Of a stretch of DNA of 60,199 nt, positions 24,454 to 36,570 are shown piece by piece (the first letter of the stretch is position 1; every line of letters begins with the position of its first letter). Source of the stretch: Endozoicomonas atrinae (GTDB lineage Bacteria > Pseudomonadota > Gammaproteobacteria > Pseudomonadales > Endozoicomonadaceae); NCBI RefSeq assembly GCF_001647025.1, contig NZ_LUKQ02000006.1, forward strand, positions 1-60,199. Reading direction: 5' to 3'. The translations under genes and the position numbers were made by a program. The notes below the pieces were generated by a model. It ran no database searches, was not told the origin of the DNA, and was given only the letters and a program-made list of their open reading frames with translations.

Positions 24454-27288
24454 ATGCAAGAAGGTGTAATGCAGCTGATGTGGAGTTCATCCCACATTGC
24501 AGGGGGAAATGCTGCATACGTCGAGGATATGTACGAACGCTATCTGCGCGATCCCAATAGCGTAGAGGTGCAGTGGCGTGACTATTTTGAAAAGTTGCCC
24601 CCGGTTAGTGGTGGAGGAGCAGACGTTCCACATTCTACCATCCAGGAAAATTTCATCCTTATGGCGCGTCAGCGTCAAACTACCCGCCCGATTCAGACGT
24701 CTTCTGTTTCCAGCGATCATGAACGCAAGCAGGTTCAGGTTTTGCGTTTGATCAGTGCTTTTCGGATTCGTGGTCATCAGAAGGCCGTTATCGACCCTCT
24801 TGGTGTGATGAAGCGGGAAGAATTCCCTGATCTGTCCCTTGCATACCACGGTCTCAGCGAGGCTGACCTTGATACTGAGTTTCAGACTTCAACCCTTTTT
24901 ATCGGTAAGGAACACGCTCCTCTACGGGAAATTTTCGACGCATTGAAAGCCACCTATTGCGAGTCAATTGGTGTTGAGTATATGCATATTCCTCAGACAG
25001 AAGAGCGTCGCTGGTTCCAGAGTCGTATGGAAAGTGTTCGCAGTCGTCCGGAAGTAGGGATTGAAGCCAAACTTCACTTACTGGAGCGATTGACCGCAGC
25101 GGAAGGTCTTGAAAAATACCTGGGTACCAAGTTTCCCGGAACCAAGCGATTTGGCCTGGAAGGTGGTGAGTCGCTGATCCCTATGCTGGATGAGATTATT
25201 CAGCGCTCTGGCTCCTATGGTTCCAAAGAGCTGGTAATCGGTATGGCTCACCGTGGCCGTCTGAACGTTCTGGTTAACATTCTGGGTAAGAAGCCTGGCG
25301 ATCTGTTTGATGAGTTTGAAGGCAAAAAACTGGTTGAGCGTGGCTCCGGCGATGTGAAATACCATCAGGGTTTTTCTTCCAATGTTATGACGCCGGGTGG
25401 AGAGGTGCATCTTGCTCTGATGTTTAACCCATCGCATCTGGAAATTGTTACCCCTGTTGTTGAAGGTTCTGTCAGAGCCCGTCAGGATCGTCGTAAGGAT
25501 TCAGTCGGCAATAAGGTAGTTCCTATTGCCATTCACGGTGATGCTGCTTTTGCCGGGCAGGGGGTTGTCATGGAAACCCTGCAGATGTCCCAGACCCGTG
25601 CCTATAAAACCGGTGGAACTATTCATATCATCATCAACAATCAGGTTGGCTTTACCACCAGTTTCCGTGAGGATGCCCGCTCAACGGAATACTGTACTGA
25701 TGTTGCCAAGATTGTAGGAGCGCCGATCCTTCATGTTAATGGTGACGATCCTGAAGCGGTTCAGTTTGCCACCAAGCTGGCACTTGATTATCGGATGGAG
25801 TTCCATAAAGACATTGTTGTTGACCTCGTCTGTTACCGTCGTCGCGGGCACAATGAAGCGGATGAGCCATCCTCAACTCAGCCGATGATGTACAGCAAGA
25901 TTAAAACCCACATGACCACCCGTGATCTTTATGCCAAGGCTCTGCTCGGTGAAGGTGTGATCAGTGAGGCGGGTGATAAAGACCTGGTAGAGAGTTTCCG
26001 TAATGCGCTCGACAATGGTGAGCATGTGGTCAAGGCTCTGGTAAAAGAGCCTAATAAAGAGCTCTTTGTTGACTGGACTCCCTATCTTGGTCATGAATGG
26101 ACTGCCCGTCATGATACCCGAGTTGCTGTAGGAACACTTCAGGCATTAGGGCAGAAGCTCTGCGAAATTCCGGAAGGTTTTGTGTTACAGCGTCAGGTGA
26201 ATAAGATCGTTGAGGATCGCCGGAAAATGGCAGCAGGGGCTCTGCCAATTAACTGGGGGTGTGCTGAACTGCTGGCCTATGCATCACTGTTAATGGAAGG
26301 CAGTGAAGTCCGAATTACCGGGCAGGATGTTGGTCGGGGAACGTTCTCTCACCGGCATGCCGTTTTCCATAATCAGAAAGATGGCTCTACTCTGGTCAAC
26401 CTGACAAAGCTTTCTGAAGATCAGCCGCGATTCCAGATCTGGGATTCTTTCCTGTCGGAGGAAGCGGTTCTGGCCTTTGAATATGGTTACTCAGCGACTA
26501 AGCCGAATGCCCTGGTTATCTGGGAAGCTCAGTTTGGTGATTTTGCTAACGGTGCCCAGGTGGTTATTGACCAGTTTATTTCCAGTGGTGAGCATAAGTG
26601 GGGACGCTTGTCTGGCCTGACTATGCTGCTGCCCCATGGTTATGAAGGGCAGGGGCCTGAGCACTCATCTGCCAGGCTTGAGCGATTCCTGCAGCTGTGT
26701 GCGGAACACAATATTCAGGTTTGCGTTCCGACAACGCCAGCACAGGTGTTCCATATGTTGCGTCGCCAGGTACTTCGTCCGTTGCGTAAACCATTGGTTG
26801 CATTTACCCCGAAGAGTCTGCTCCGTCACAAACTGGCTACCTCTTCTCTGGAAGAGCTGGCAGATGGTAGTTTCCAGACTATTATCCCTGAGGTTGACGG
26901 TCATGAGCCATCAGCCATCACCCGGATGATTATGTGTTCAGGCAAGGTTTACTATGATCTGCTTGAAAAGAAGAGAGCGGAAGGGCTGAATGATACGGTT
27001 ATTATCCGTATTGAACAGCTCTACCCATTCCCTCAGGACGATCTGGATGAGTTGATTATCAGTTATCCAAACCTGAAAGATGTGGTCTGGTGTCAGGAAG
27101 AGCCAATGAACCAGGGGGCATGGTACTGTAGTCAGCATCACATGCGTCGCTCAGTTGCCGTACATCCGAATAAAACGATGAGTCTCAAATACGCAGGGCG
27201 AGAAGCATCAGCAGCTCCCGCATGTGGTTATATGTCAACACATGCCCAGGAACAGCAGCAGTTGGTAAATGATGCTTTCAGCATTTGA
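24454..27288 (+). CDS. sucA: 2-oxoglutarate dehydrogenase E1 component
   Basis: SucA decarboxylates 2-oxoglutarate with thiamine diphosphate and passes succinyl groups to SucB. The 944-aa product begins QEGVMQLMWSSSHIAGGNA, the conserved E1o start; ATG 24454 keeps better spacing from the GGGG site than the in-frame ATG six bases earlier. Landmarks are HRGRLNVL (active-site His), the ThDP site around HGDAAFAGQG, IINNQVGFTT and YRRRGHNEADEP. A transketolase-like pyrimidine-binding domain follows with GRGTFSHRHAV. It heads sucAB-lpd-sucCD. Confidence 0.97.
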   Translation: MQEGVMQLMWSSSHIAGGNAAYVEDMYERYLRDPNSVEVQWRDYFEKLPPVSGGGADVPHSTIQENFILMARQRQTTRPIQTSSVSSDHERKQVQVLRLISAFRIRGHQKAVIDPLGVMKREEFPDLSLAYHGLSEADLDTEFQTSTLFIGKEHAPLREIFDALKATYCESIGVEYMHIPQTEERRWFQSRMESVRSRPEVGIEAKLHLLERLTAAEGLEKYLGTKFPGTKRFGLEGGESLIPMLDEIIQRSGSYGSKELVIGMAHRGRLNVLVNILGKKPGDLFDEFEGKKLVERGSGDVKYHQGFSSNVMTPGGEVHLALMFNPSHLEIVTPVVEGSVRARQDRRKDSVGNKVVPIAIHGDAAFAGQGVVMETLQMSQTRAYKTGGTIHIIINNQVGFTTSFREDARSTEYCTDVAKIVGAPILHVNGDDPEAVQFATKLALDYRMEFHKDIVVDLVCYRRRGHNEADEPSSTQPMMYSKIKTHMTTRDLYAKALLGEGVISEAGDKDLVESFRNALDNGEHVVKALVKEPNKELFVDWTPYLGHEWTARHDTRVAVGTLQALGQKLCEIPEGFVLQRQVNKIVEDRRKMAAGALPINWGCAELLAYASLLMEGSEVRITGQDVGRGTFSHRHAVFHNQKDGSTLVNLTKLSEDQPRFQIWDSFLSEEAVLAFEYGYSATKPNALVIWEAQFGDFANGAQVVIDQFISSGEHKWGRLSGLTMLLPHGYEGQGPEHSSARLERFLQLCAEHNIQVCVPTTPAQVFHMLRRQVLRPLRKPLVAFTPKSLLRHKLATSSLEELADGSFQTIIPEVDGHEPSAITRMIMCSGKVYYDLLEKKRAEGLNDTVIIRIEQLYPFPQDDLDELIISYPNLKDVVWCQEEPMNQGAWYCSQHHMRRSVAVHPNKTMSLKYAGREASAAPACGYMSTHAQEQQQLVNDAFSI

Positions 27289-27426
27289 AAAATGAAAATT
27301 ACTGCTCAAGACTGAGCAGTGATATTAGTTAAACGGCCAGCAGGTATTACTTATCGATCTGGCCAGAGCGTTTATCACAGTTACAGTGTTAAACGCTCAA
27401 AGGGGCGAAGACGCAAAGGATCAATA

Positions 27427-28656
27427 ATGGCCACTGAAATTAAAGCACCTACTTTTCCTGAATCCGTTGCTGATGGCACAGTCGCAACCTGGCACAAGAA
27501 GCCTGGTGAGCAGTGCCAGCGGGATGAACTGCTGGTTGATATCGAAACCGATAAAGTGGTTCTTGAAGTTGTTGCTCCAGCAGATGGTGTTTTGAGTGAA
27601 ATTATCAAGCCTGAAGGTGAGGTTGTTCTCAGCAGTGAAGTTGTTGGAATCTTCGAAGAAGGTGCTTCTGCTGGCACCGCCCCGGCCTCTGTTGAAGCAT
27701 CAGCCGCTCCGGTAGCTTCATCGGAAGCCATTAAGGAAGAGCCTGTTCTCCATCCTGCAGCACGGCGCATGGCTGATGAGAAAGGTCTTGATCCTGCTGC
27801 CATTACCGGTACTGGTAAAGGTGGTCGTGTAACGAAGGAAGATGTGGTTCGTCATGTTGAAGGTGGTGGCCAGGTGTCATCTGCCCCGGCAGCTGCTTCT
27901 ACTCCGGTTGGTTCTACACCTCAGGTAGAGGCAACAGCGCCTGTGTTTGCCGGTGAGCGGGTAGAGAAGCGGGTACCTATGACCCGCCTGCGTGCCAAAG
28001 TTGCTGAGCGCCTGGTTCAGGCTCAGCAAAATGCAGCCATGTTGACTACATTCAATGAAATCAACATGAAGCCGGTCATGGAACTTCGTGCCCAATATAA
28101 AGATATGTTTGAGAAGCGGCATGGTGTTCGGCTTGGTTTCATGTCTTTCTTTGTAAAAGCCTGTGTGGAAGCACTCCGTCGTCATCCGGTGGTTAATGCT
28201 TCTATTGATGGTAATGATATTGTCTACCATGGCTATCAGGACATTGGTGTAGCTGTCTCCAGTGACCGTGGCCTGGTGGTTCCAGTGCTTCGTGACACCG
28301 AAGATATGAGCCTTGCCGATATTGAAGCAAAAATTCGGGAGTTTGGTAAAAAGGCAATGGATGGTAAGCTTGGCATCGACGAGATGACAGGCGGAACTTT
28401 CACCATTTCTAATGGCGGTGTATTTGGTTCACTGCTGTCAACTCCAATCCTGAACCCGCCTCAGTCAGCGATTCTGGGTATGCATAAAATTCAGGATCGC
28501 CCAATGGCGGTCAATGGCAAGGTTGAAATTTTACCGATGATGTACCTTGCCCTGTCATATGACCACCGACTGTTGGATGGTAAGGAAGCGGTCACCTTCT
28601 TGGTGACCATCAAGGAGCTGCTGGAGGATCCAGCCAGAATGCTTCTGGACGTTTGA
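27427..28656 (+). CDS. sucB: dihydrolipoyllysine succinyltransferase (E2)
   Basis: SucB transfers the succinyl group to CoA within the 2-oxoglutarate dehydrogenase complex. ATG 27427 follows AAAGGA and starts the conserved [12 protein letters not shown]; the 409-aa length is typical. Domains are an N-terminal lipoyl domain with the lipoylated Lys in [10 protein letters not shown] (about residue 43), an Ala/Pro/Ser-rich linker, the E3-binding domain ([15 protein letters not shown]), a second linker, and the catalytic core ending with [13 protein letters not shown] (active-site His and Asp). The gap from sucA is 138 bases. Confidence 0.97.
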   Translation: MATEIKAPTFPESVADGTVATWHKKPGEQCQRDELLVDIETDKVVLEVVAPADGVLSEIIKPEGEVVLSSEVVGIFEEGASAGTAPASVEASAAPVASSEAIKEEPVLHPAARRMADEKGLDPAAITGTGKGGRVTKEDVVRHVEGGGQVSSAPAAASTPVGSTPQVEATAPVFAGERVEKRVPMTRLRAKVAERLVQAQQNAAMLTTFNEINMKPVMELRAQYKDMFEKRHGVRLGFMSFFVKACVEALRRHPVVNASIDGNDIVYHGYQDIGVAVSSDRGLVVPVLRDTEDMSLADIEAKIREFGKKAMDGKLGIDEMTGGTFTISNGGVFGSLLSTPILNPPQSAILGMHKIQDRPMAVNGKVEILPMMYLALSYDHRLLDGKEAVTFLVTIKELLEDPARMLLDV

Positions 28657-28767
28657 TTCCAGACTTTATGGGGCAGTCGTATTGTTTCGTATCTTTTATA
28701 CTGTGCTGCCCATTATTGCCTTGACCTGTTATACCTTGTTTATTTAAACCGTTCGTTTTGGAAATAA

Positions 28768-30210
<1,443 letters not shown>

Positions 30211-30218
30211 ACTTATCT

Positions 30219-30258
30219 TATGGGGAGCGGTCAGGGTCGACCTGCTCCCTTCTCCATA
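30219..30258. promoter_or_regulatory. hairpin in the lpd-sucC gap
   Basis: An interrupted stem-loop just after the lpd stop: TATGG pairs with CCATA on the outside and GGAGC with GCTCC further in, and the apex GGTC/GACC can pair as well. There is no T-run, so it is more likely an RNA-processing or stability element, or part of a sucC leader, than a terminator. Confidence 0.4.
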
Positions 30259-30332
30259 GAAAATATCCAGGGATATGGATTGACGAGAAACTTAAAAACA
30301 ACGCTCAAATAAAAATAGAGGGCCGCGTCAGA

Positions 30333-31499
30333 ATGAATCTTCACGAATATCAGGGCAAACAGCTCTTTGCCAAATATGGGCTGCCCGTGTCTCAGGGCAT
30401 TGCTGCGGATACTCCAGAACAGGCAGCTGCCGCTGCCGATGAAATCGGTGGCAATCAGTGGGTTGTTAAGGCTCAGGTACACGCCGGTGGTCGTGGTAAG
30501 GCTGGTGGTGTCAAATTGGTCACCAGTAAGGACGAAATCCGCGCGTTTGCTGAGAAGTGGCTGGGCAAAAACCTGGTAACTTATCAGACAGATGAAAATG
30601 GCCAGCCGGTCAGCAAAATACTGGTTGAAAGCTGCACTGACATCGATAAAGAGCTTTACCTTGGAGCCGTTGTCGATCGAGCAACCCGTCGAATTGTTTT
30701 CATGGCCTCCACTGAAGGTGGTGTTGAAATTGAGAAGGTGGCGGAAGAAACTCCAGAGAAAATTCTTAAAGCCACTGTTGATCCTTTGACCGGTGCCCAG
30801 CCTTATCAGGCGCGTGAGCTGGCATTCAAATTGGGTCTGGAAGGAAAGCAGATTAAGCAGTTTACCCAGATTTTCCTTGGTCTGGCGAAACTCTTTCAGG
30901 AGTGCGACCTTGCCCTGCTGGAGATCAACCCACTGGTTATCACTAAAGAAGGTGACCTGCACTGCCTGGATGCGAAAATCAACATCGATAGCAATGCCCT
31001 GTACCGTCAGCCACAGTTGAAAGCCATGCATGACCCTTCACAGGAAGATGCCCGTGAAGCCCATGCTGCAGAGTGGGAGCTGAACTACGTCGCACTGGAT
31101 GGCAATATTGGCTGTATGGTGAATGGTGCAGGCCTTGCCATGGGCACCATGGATATTGTCAAGCTGCATGGTGGTGCTCCTGCCAACTTCCTCGACGTAG
31201 GTGGTGGTGCAACCAAAGAGCGTGTTACCGAAGCATTCAAAATCATTCTTTCCGATGACAGTGTGAAGGCCGTTCTGGTAAATATTTTTGGTGGTATTGT
31301 CCGCTGTGACCTGATTGCTGAAGGTATTATCGGCGCTGTTAAGGAAGTAGGCGTTGAAGTACCAGTGGTTGTTCGTCTGGAAGGTAACAATGCTGAGCTG
31401 GGTGCACAGACCCTTGCCAATAGTGGACTTGATATCATCGCGGCCAACAGTTTGACCGAGGCTGCTCAACAGGTAGTTAAGGCAGCGGGGAACCAGTAA
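30333..31499 (+). CDS. sucC: succinyl-CoA synthetase beta subunit
   Basis: SucC with SucD makes ATP or GTP from succinyl-CoA. The 388-aa protein has the ATP-grasp domain from the start ([17 protein letters not shown]), the nucleotide-binding [19 protein letters not shown], and a C-terminal ligase domain with [13 protein letters not shown] and [11 protein letters not shown]. It ends with TAA overlapping the sucD ATG by one base. It belongs to the sucAB-lpd-sucCD block. Confidence 0.97.
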   Translation: MNLHEYQGKQLFAKYGLPVSQGIAADTPEQAAAAADEIGGNQWVVKAQVHAGGRGKAGGVKLVTSKDEIRAFAEKWLGKNLVTYQTDENGQPVSKILVESCTDIDKELYLGAVVDRATRRIVFMASTEGGVEIEKVAEETPEKILKATVDPLTGAQPYQARELAFKLGLEGKQIKQFTQIFLGLAKLFQECDLALLEINPLVITKEGDLHCLDAKINIDSNALYRQPQLKAMHDPSQEDAREAHAAEWELNYVALDGNIGCMVNGAGLAMGTMDIVKLHGGAPANFLDVGGGATKERVTEAFKIILSDDSVKAVLVNIFGGIVRCDLIAEGIIGAVKEVGVEVPVVVRLEGNNAELGAQTLANSGLDIIAANSLTEAAQQVVKAAGNQ

Positions 31500-32371
31500 T
31501 GAGCGTTTTAATCAATAAAGACACTAAAGTTATCTGCCAGGGATTTACTGGCGCTCAGGGTACTTTTCACTCTGAACAGGCTATTGCTTATGGTACCCAG
31601 ATGGTGGGTGGCGTAACACCTGGCAAGGGTGGCCAGACTCACCTGGGCCTGCCTGTATTCAATACGGTTGCTGAAGCGGTTGATCAGACTGGTGCAGAGG
31701 CTTCTGTTATCTACGTTCCAGCCCCTTTCTGTAAAGACTCCATTCTTGAAGCGGCTTATGCCGGCATCAAGTTGATTGTCTGCATCACTGAAGGTATTCC
31801 TACGCTGGATATGCTGGAATGCAAGGTTAAGTGTGATGAGCTGGGTGTTCGTCTTATCGGTCCAAACTGCCCGGGTGTCATCACGCCAGGTGAGTGCAAG
31901 ATTGGTATTATGCCTGGTCACATCCATCTTCCTGGCAAGGTGGGTATTGTTTCCCGTTCCGGTACACTGACCTATGAAGCGGTCAAACAAACGACTGATT
32001 ATGGCTTTGGCCAGTCTACCTGTGTTGGTATTGGTGGTGACCCAATTCCCGGTTCCAACTTTATCGATATTCTGGAGCTCTTCCAGAATGATGATAAGAC
32101 CGAAGCCATCGTTATGATTGGTGAAATCGGTGGCTCTGCTGAAGAAGAGGCGGCTGCTTATATCAAGGAGTATGTAACTAAACCCGTTGTTTCTTACATT
32201 GCCGGCGTAACAGCGCCTCCAGGTAAGCGTATGGGCCATGCCGGTGCGATTATTGCCGGTGGTAAGGGTACTGCAGATGAGAAGTTTGCGGCACTTGAAT
32301 CTGCGGGAGTCAAGACCGTTCGAAGTCTTGCTGATATTGGTGAAGCATTGAAAGAAATTACCGGCTGGTAA
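31499..32371 (+). CDS. sucD: succinyl-CoA synthetase alpha subunit
   Basis: SucD binds CoA and carries the phosphohistidine intermediate. The 290-aa product has the CoA-binding Rossmann start with [16 protein letters not shown], the [17 protein letters not shown] segment, and the active-site His in [17 protein letters not shown]. Its ATG overlaps the sucC stop, implying translational coupling for 1:1 subunits. It is the last gene of the block and is followed by a strong terminator. Confidence 0.97.
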   Translation: MSVLINKDTKVICQGFTGAQGTFHSEQAIAYGTQMVGGVTPGKGGQTHLGLPVFNTVAEAVDQTGAEASVIYVPAPFCKDSILEAAYAGIKLIVCITEGIPTLDMLECKVKCDELGVRLIGPNCPGVITPGECKIGIMPGHIHLPGKVGIVSRSGTLTYEAVKQTTDYGFGQSTCVGIGGDPIPGSNFIDILELFQNDDKTEAIVMIGEIGGSAEEEAAAYIKEYVTKPVVSYIAGVTAPPGKRMGHAGAIIAGGKGTADEKFAALESAGVKTVRSLADIGEALKEITGW

Positions 32372-32393
32372 TCACTTTGCGTTTCTAAACCAA

Positions 32394-32430
32394 CAAAAAA
32401 AGAGGGTAATTGATTTATCCTCTTTTTTTG
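32394..32430 (+). terminator. rho-independent terminator of the suc block
   Basis: AAAAAAAGAGGGTAA and its near-complement TTATCCTCTTTTTTT form a stem with a short loop followed by a T-run, 20 bases after sucD. The A-run on the left makes it potentially bidirectional. Confidence 0.85.
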
Positions 32431-32517
32431 TGCCTGATTAATGATGAATCGGTATCTTGCTATAGCAACGAAAGGGGAATTTAAATATCCTCCCTGATTT
32501 TGCTCAGGAGTCTGCCG

Positions 32518-33396
32518 GTGGATACACTTGATTTGAATCCAGACAAGTATCGGCTTGTCAGAGCCCTCAGACCCTTTTCCTATTCCGTTGCTCTGGTGAC
32601 CTGTGGTTTGGGTGTGGTTCTGGCCTATCAGCAGGGTAACGGTAATGAGCTTCGGGCATTGCTGGTTATTCTGGCGGGAGTATTGCTTCAGGCAGCCTGT
32701 AACCTTGCCAACGATCATGCGGATATCGTCCTTTGGCGTAAACAGCCAGGTGAGCTGTCCAGACAGGTTGTTCGTCAGATTAAAATCAACTTCTTGCTTG
32801 CCGGTGTTTTTTCTTTTGTGGCATGCCTTATGGGCTTGTGGCTGGTTAATGAAGTTGGCTGGCAATTACTGATGCTGGGGATATTCGGCGTTATTGGTGG
32901 TTATTTCTACACAGGTGAGCCCGTGAACTATAAGCAACGAGGTTGGGGGGTTCCTGCTGTTTTCCTCTTTACCGGCGTGCTGATGGTCAGTGGTGCTTAT
33001 TACGCTGTGGGTGGGGTATGGAGTAATGAGGTCGTATGGATATCCATACCGGTAAGTCTGTTGGCTTCGGCACTTATCCTTTCAAATGAGATCCGGGATT
33101 ATCTGGATGATATCGGTCATAATATTCGCACGTTAACCGTTCGTATAGGGCTGATTAAGGCGAAATGCCTTTATGCCGTGCTTCTGCTGGCAGGGTTTCC
33201 CCTCAGTGTTATGTTGTACTATTTGGGAGAGCTGGAAAACCCCCTTTATCTGTTGATAGCGCTCCCTTTTGCTATTGCACCTCTCAAGTTGCTTTCCAAT
33301 CAATCAGGTGATGCAGAGATGGTTCGTCTGCCTCCTCTGACGGGACGTTTCTTTATTATCTTTGGGCTGGGCTTCATCCTTTCTATTCTTTTGTAA
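32518..33396 (+). CDS. UbiA-family (MenA-like) prenyltransferase
   Basis: This integral membrane prenyltransferase probably attaches a polyprenyl chain to an aromatic acceptor in quinone synthesis. The first Asp-rich motif NLANDHADI (about residues 62-70) and the second, NEIRDYLDDIGHN (about 190-202), bind Mg-diphosphate; seven to nine hydrophobic segments are present. GTG 32518 was chosen because AGGAG lies seven bases upstream; a TTG at 32500 is the alternative. The sequence resembles MenA (1,4-dihydroxy-2-naphthoate prenyltransferase), but no other men gene is nearby, so the acceptor is uncertain. It converges with gspD. Confidence 0.8.
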   Translation: MDTLDLNPDKYRLVRALRPFSYSVALVTCGLGVVLAYQQGNGNELRALLVILAGVLLQAACNLANDHADIVLWRKQPGELSRQVVRQIKINFLLAGVFSFVACLMGLWLVNEVGWQLLMLGIFGVIGGYFYTGEPVNYKQRGWGVPAVFLFTGVLMVSGAYYAVGGVWSNEVVWISIPVSLLASALILSNEIRDYLDDIGHNIRTLTVRIGLIKAKCLYAVLLLAGFPLSVMLYYLGELENPLYLLIALPFAIAPLKLLSNQSGDAEMVRLPPLTGRFFIIFGLGFILSILL

Positions 33397-33435
33397 GGGG
33401 TCAATGAAGCAACTCCATTTCCTGCTGTTTCACGA

Positions 33436-33473
33436 AAACCAAAAGCTCCTGGCACATTGGGGTTTTTGGTTTC
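33436..33473. terminator. bidirectional terminator between convergent genes
   Basis: AAACCAAAAGCTCC pairs with GGGGTTTTTGGTTT (with G-T pairs) around a loop of about nine bases, between the prenyltransferase gene and gspD. A-rich and T-rich arms allow it to serve both directions. Confidence 0.7.
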
Positions 33474-33495
33474 TGCTTGTAAATGCTGGAACCAA

Positions 33496-35541
33496 TCAGT
33501 TCCTGTTTCTCAGATCAAACGTTTCTGTTTCAAATAACTCATCGGGCCGCTCTGGAAGGTTAATAGACTTTCTGGTGTTGCCATTACCGATAAGTTTCAG
33601 CTTGGTAAATCGATCCTGGGTCGCTTTTAGAAGTGTTTCAGAGTTGCGCATGATCGTTGGCCGAATGAACAGCATCAGGTTCTTTTTCTCATCTCCGGAC
33701 TGATTGTAACGGAAAAGGTTGCCAAGAATGGGAATGTCTCCAAGCAGCGGCACTTTTTTCCGGCTTTTGGATTTGATGTCTTCGATCAGCCCGCCAATAA
33801 CGACGGTCTGCCCATCATCCACCAGTACAGCGGTCTTCAGGGAGCGGGTATTGAACAGCAGGTCATTACTATCCGAACCAAGGAGTTGCTTGGTCGTACC
33901 TACATCAAGGGAAGAAACCTCTTGCTCCAGCATCAGTCTTAGACTGTTACCTTCATTGATATGGGGAGTGATTTTCAGTTTTAAACCTACATCCTTTCGC
34001 TCTGTTGTTGTGAAAGGGTTGTTACTACTGCCACTGGAAGATGTCTGGTATGAGCCGGTTTTTATGGGAATATTTTTACCGATAATCAGCTCTGCTTCCT
34101 CGTTGTCCAAGGTCAACATACTGGGTGTAGACAATATATTGTTATTGGATTTAGAGCTCAAAGCGCTAACTAAGACACCGAAATTATCGGCGCGAAGGGC
34201 CAGTGAACCCAGAGCAATACCTGCATTATCAAGAATATGACCAGTTATACTGCTTTTTACGCTGCTACCACTGTCAGAACTGGCTGCTGTGCTACGAATG
34301 GTTTTTGTTCCATCAATACCCCACTGAATACCCAGGGCATCATTAATGCCGCCGGATACTTCAACAATGACAGCCTCCAGTAAAACCTGAGCTCTGGGAA
34401 CATCAAGCTGCCTGACAATTTTCTCCATTTCCTGAAGGGTTTCCGGGTCGGCAATCATTACCAGAGCGTTCTGAGTTTCATCCGCTTTTACAAAAGCCGT
34501 CGTTCCTGCCGACTTGCTTTTAGCACCAGATTTGGTGGTAGTTCTAGCCTGGGAAGATGACTGATTAGACGATGCGGTTGGAGAGACTGAGCCCGATGCG
34601 ACAGGTGACGATTGGGTGGAAGCGGCTTTTTTCCCCTGGCTGTCCTGAATGATTCCTGATGCTTCGGAAAGAATTTCAGCAATGTTTTTGGCATCAGCAA
34701 AACTCAGGAACATGACTTTGGTGGTTGATTTTCGAATACCTTCCTTATCAAGGGTATCTGCCAGCTTCCTGACCCGTGCGCGTTTGCTGGCATTGCCCTT
34801 AACCACCAGACGATTGCTTCGCTCATCTGCGATCACTTGAAGCCCGCTGGGTAGCTGCCCCTTTCCGGTGACCAGCGTGTCAGAGATTATTTTTGATACA
34901 TCCCCGACCCAGGCGTGTTTCAGCTGGATGACTTCGTAGTCATTATTTCCAGCGTCATCCAGCTCCCTGACCAGTTTGGTGATGCGCTCGACATTATCGG
35001 CAAGGTCGCTGATGATGACCGCATTACTGGAGGCAGATGCAGCAGCATGCCCGTACTGGGCAATCAATGGGCGAATGATTGGGATAACTTCAACGGCAGA
35101 TACGCTGTGCAGGTCAATAACCTTAGTTGTCATTACGCCATCAATTGGCTTTTGAGTGTCTCCGGGGCTGCTGGTTTTGGCAGTCGTTGTAGGAACAACA
35201 TTAATAATATGGCCATCGGATTTTGGAATGACGGTATAACCATTAGCGGACAGTACTTCCAGGAAAACATCGTAGACTTCATCCCGAGTCAATGGCTTAC
35301 TCGAAATGACGGTAACGGTATTGCCACCTTTAATCCGGGGATCGATGACAAATGTCTCTCCGGTTATTTTGGCAACCTGGGTGATAAATTCTCGAATATC
35401 GGCATTCTGCTGATTCAGTGTCCAGAGCTTATCATCGGGCAACGGTACGGTATTATTTGCAGCGGCGGGCTGTAAACCGGTATTTACCTCGGCAAACAGC
35501 TGTGTAACTGCCAGCAGCAGTAGCAGGGGAATTGCTCTCAT
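33496..35541 (-). CDS. gspD: type II secretion system secretin
   Basis: GspD forms the outer-membrane channel of the type II secretion system. From ATG 35541 (preceded by AGGAAG) it is 681 aa with a signal peptide MRAIPLLLLLAVTQLFA; an earlier in-frame ATG at 35592 would add 17 residues and blunt the signal. Domains in order: N0 (WTLNQQNADIREFITQVAK), N1-N3, then the C-terminal secretin domain with LSTPSMLTLDNEEAEL and DVGLKLKITPHINEG. A Ser/Thr-rich insertion of about 50 residues sits in N3. No lipobox is seen. It is co-oriented with gspC and divergent from gspE-M. Confidence 0.95.
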   Translation of the reverse strand: MRAIPLLLLLAVTQLFAEVNTGLQPAAANNTVPLPDDKLWTLNQQNADIREFITQVAKITGETFVIDPRIKGGNTVTVISSKPLTRDEVYDVFLEVLSANGYTVIPKSDGHIINVVPTTTAKTSSPGDTQKPIDGVMTTKVIDLHSVSAVEVIPIIRPLIAQYGHAAASASSNAVIISDLADNVERITKLVRELDDAGNNDYEVIQLKHAWVGDVSKIISDTLVTGKGQLPSGLQVIADERSNRLVVKGNASKRARVRKLADTLDKEGIRKSTTKVMFLSFADAKNIAEILSEASGIIQDSQGKKAASTQSSPVASGSVSPTASSNQSSSQARTTTKSGAKSKSAGTTAFVKADETQNALVMIADPETLQEMEKIVRQLDVPRAQVLLEAVIVEVSGGINDALGIQWGIDGTKTIRSTAASSDSGSSVKSSITGHILDNAGIALGSLALRADNFGVLVSALSSKSNNNILSTPSMLTLDNEEAELIIGKNIPIKTGSYQTSSSGSSNNPFTTTERKDVGLKLKITPHINEGNSLRLMLEQEVSSLDVGTTKQLLGSDSNDLLFNTRSLKTAVLVDDGQTVVIGGLIEDIKSKSRKKVPLLGDIPILGNLFRYNQSGDEKKNLMLFIRPTIMRNSETLLKATQDRFTKLKLIGNGNTRKSINLPERPDELFETETFDLRNRN

Positions 35542-35630
35542 TGACTTCCTGTGATGAGGGTGCGGTAAAAAGAGTAGCGCTCTGGTGTTCATGTTATGAC
35601 CATTAACTCAGCAGTTTGTCATTGTTGTCG

Positions 35631-36284
35631 TTACAGTTCCTGACTGGCTTCCTGCAGTTTTTCCCTGAGGTCCTGCATTCGCTGTTCAAGAGACATGTCA
35701 TCCGGATAATCATGGTTGCCCGGGCGCTGCTCCATTGACTCGGGGATGTCTTCCGCAACAGGCCTGAATTCCTGAAAGGCTCTGGAATCTCTGGCTGTTT
35801 CTGGAAAGTATAGTTTTTCAAGTTGATTACCCCGTTTAATGACAATGTGATCAGAATAAACCTGATTCAATATGGCGCCTCCAGGAAGTGGGTCACCAAT
35901 TTCATATAACTTGTCCTGGTTGGATACCTGAATAATTGCACTTGCGTACTTTTTGTTTTCAATCCCTGATAGAGCCCCTCTGAGAATCAGGTTCATTTTG
36001 GTTATCGGGATCTCTTTATTGTTTTGAGTTATTTCCTGATTGTCGCTATAGCCAAAAATAAGATCAAAGTCTTCCTGCTTAATTGTTGAAGTGCTTTTCG
36101 AAACGACAGTTTTGTTATTGTCGCTGTGTTTCAAAGATTCGCTGCTGACTATTTGATAGAAGTTAAATGCTTGAAAACTGATGCTAAGGATCATGATGAT
36201 TAAAATAATCAGAATCATAAGGTTCCGGTTATTTTTATGCCCCCATTGCAGAAATGTGGTGGGAACCACTGGTTTCATGGTCAT
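35631..36284 (-). CDS. gspC: type II secretion system protein GspC (XcpP-like)
   Basis: GspC links the secretin to the inner-membrane platform. The 217-aa protein has one N-terminal membrane segment (residues about 22-42, Ile/Leu/Met-rich) and a homology region (FDLIFGYSD; LILRGALSGIENKKYASAII; GDPLPGGAILNQVYSDHIVI). There is no PDZ domain. Instead the C-terminus (EQRMQDLREKLQEASQEL) is a predicted coiled coil, as in Pseudomonas XcpP. It begins an operon with gspD (89-base gap) and is divergent from gspE. Confidence 0.9.
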   Translation of the reverse strand: MTMKPVVPTTFLQWGHKNNRNLMILIILIIMILSISFQAFNFYQIVSSESLKHSDNNKTVVSKSTSTIKQEDFDLIFGYSDNQEITQNNKEIPITKMNLILRGALSGIENKKYASAIIQVSNQDKLYEIGDPLPGGAILNQVYSDHIVIKRGNQLEKLYFPETARDSRAFQEFRPVAEDIPESMEQRPGNHDYPDDMSLEQRMQDLREKLQEASQEL

Positions 36285-36570
36285 ATCTTCTGAAGTTAAC
36301 GAAACGGATTAATAGGCTATTCTTTAGTCTAAATAAAAGCATAAGAGTCTTGTTTTTTAAAGAAATAAGTTTTTTCAAAAAAAACTTTACATTTTTTTTG
36401 AAAAGCCAGTAGAAAAATTTGATTTTATGGTTTGTAAAATAGGAATAATGCTCCAGACTGCTTTTGTTGTCTTGGATTTGGTGCCAATAAAACAAGCTTA
36501 GTATTTACTGATCTGTCGAGAAATAATTAACCAGAAATGACAGGTGCTTCCCTTTTGATTTAAGGAGTTA
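36285..36570. promoter_or_regulatory. divergent gspC/gspE promoter region
   Basis: This 286-base, strongly AT-rich gap must hold promoters for both secretion operons. It contains A/T runs (for example 36355-36400), but no single promoter stands out. An AAGGAG site three bases before ATG 36571 sets the gspE start. No gene is seen here. Confidence 0.5.

Noticed and set aside
36235-36495. 86-codon frame upstream of gspC
   Set aside because: Low-complexity, Lys/Phe-rich translation of an AT-rich promoter region that overlaps the gspC start.
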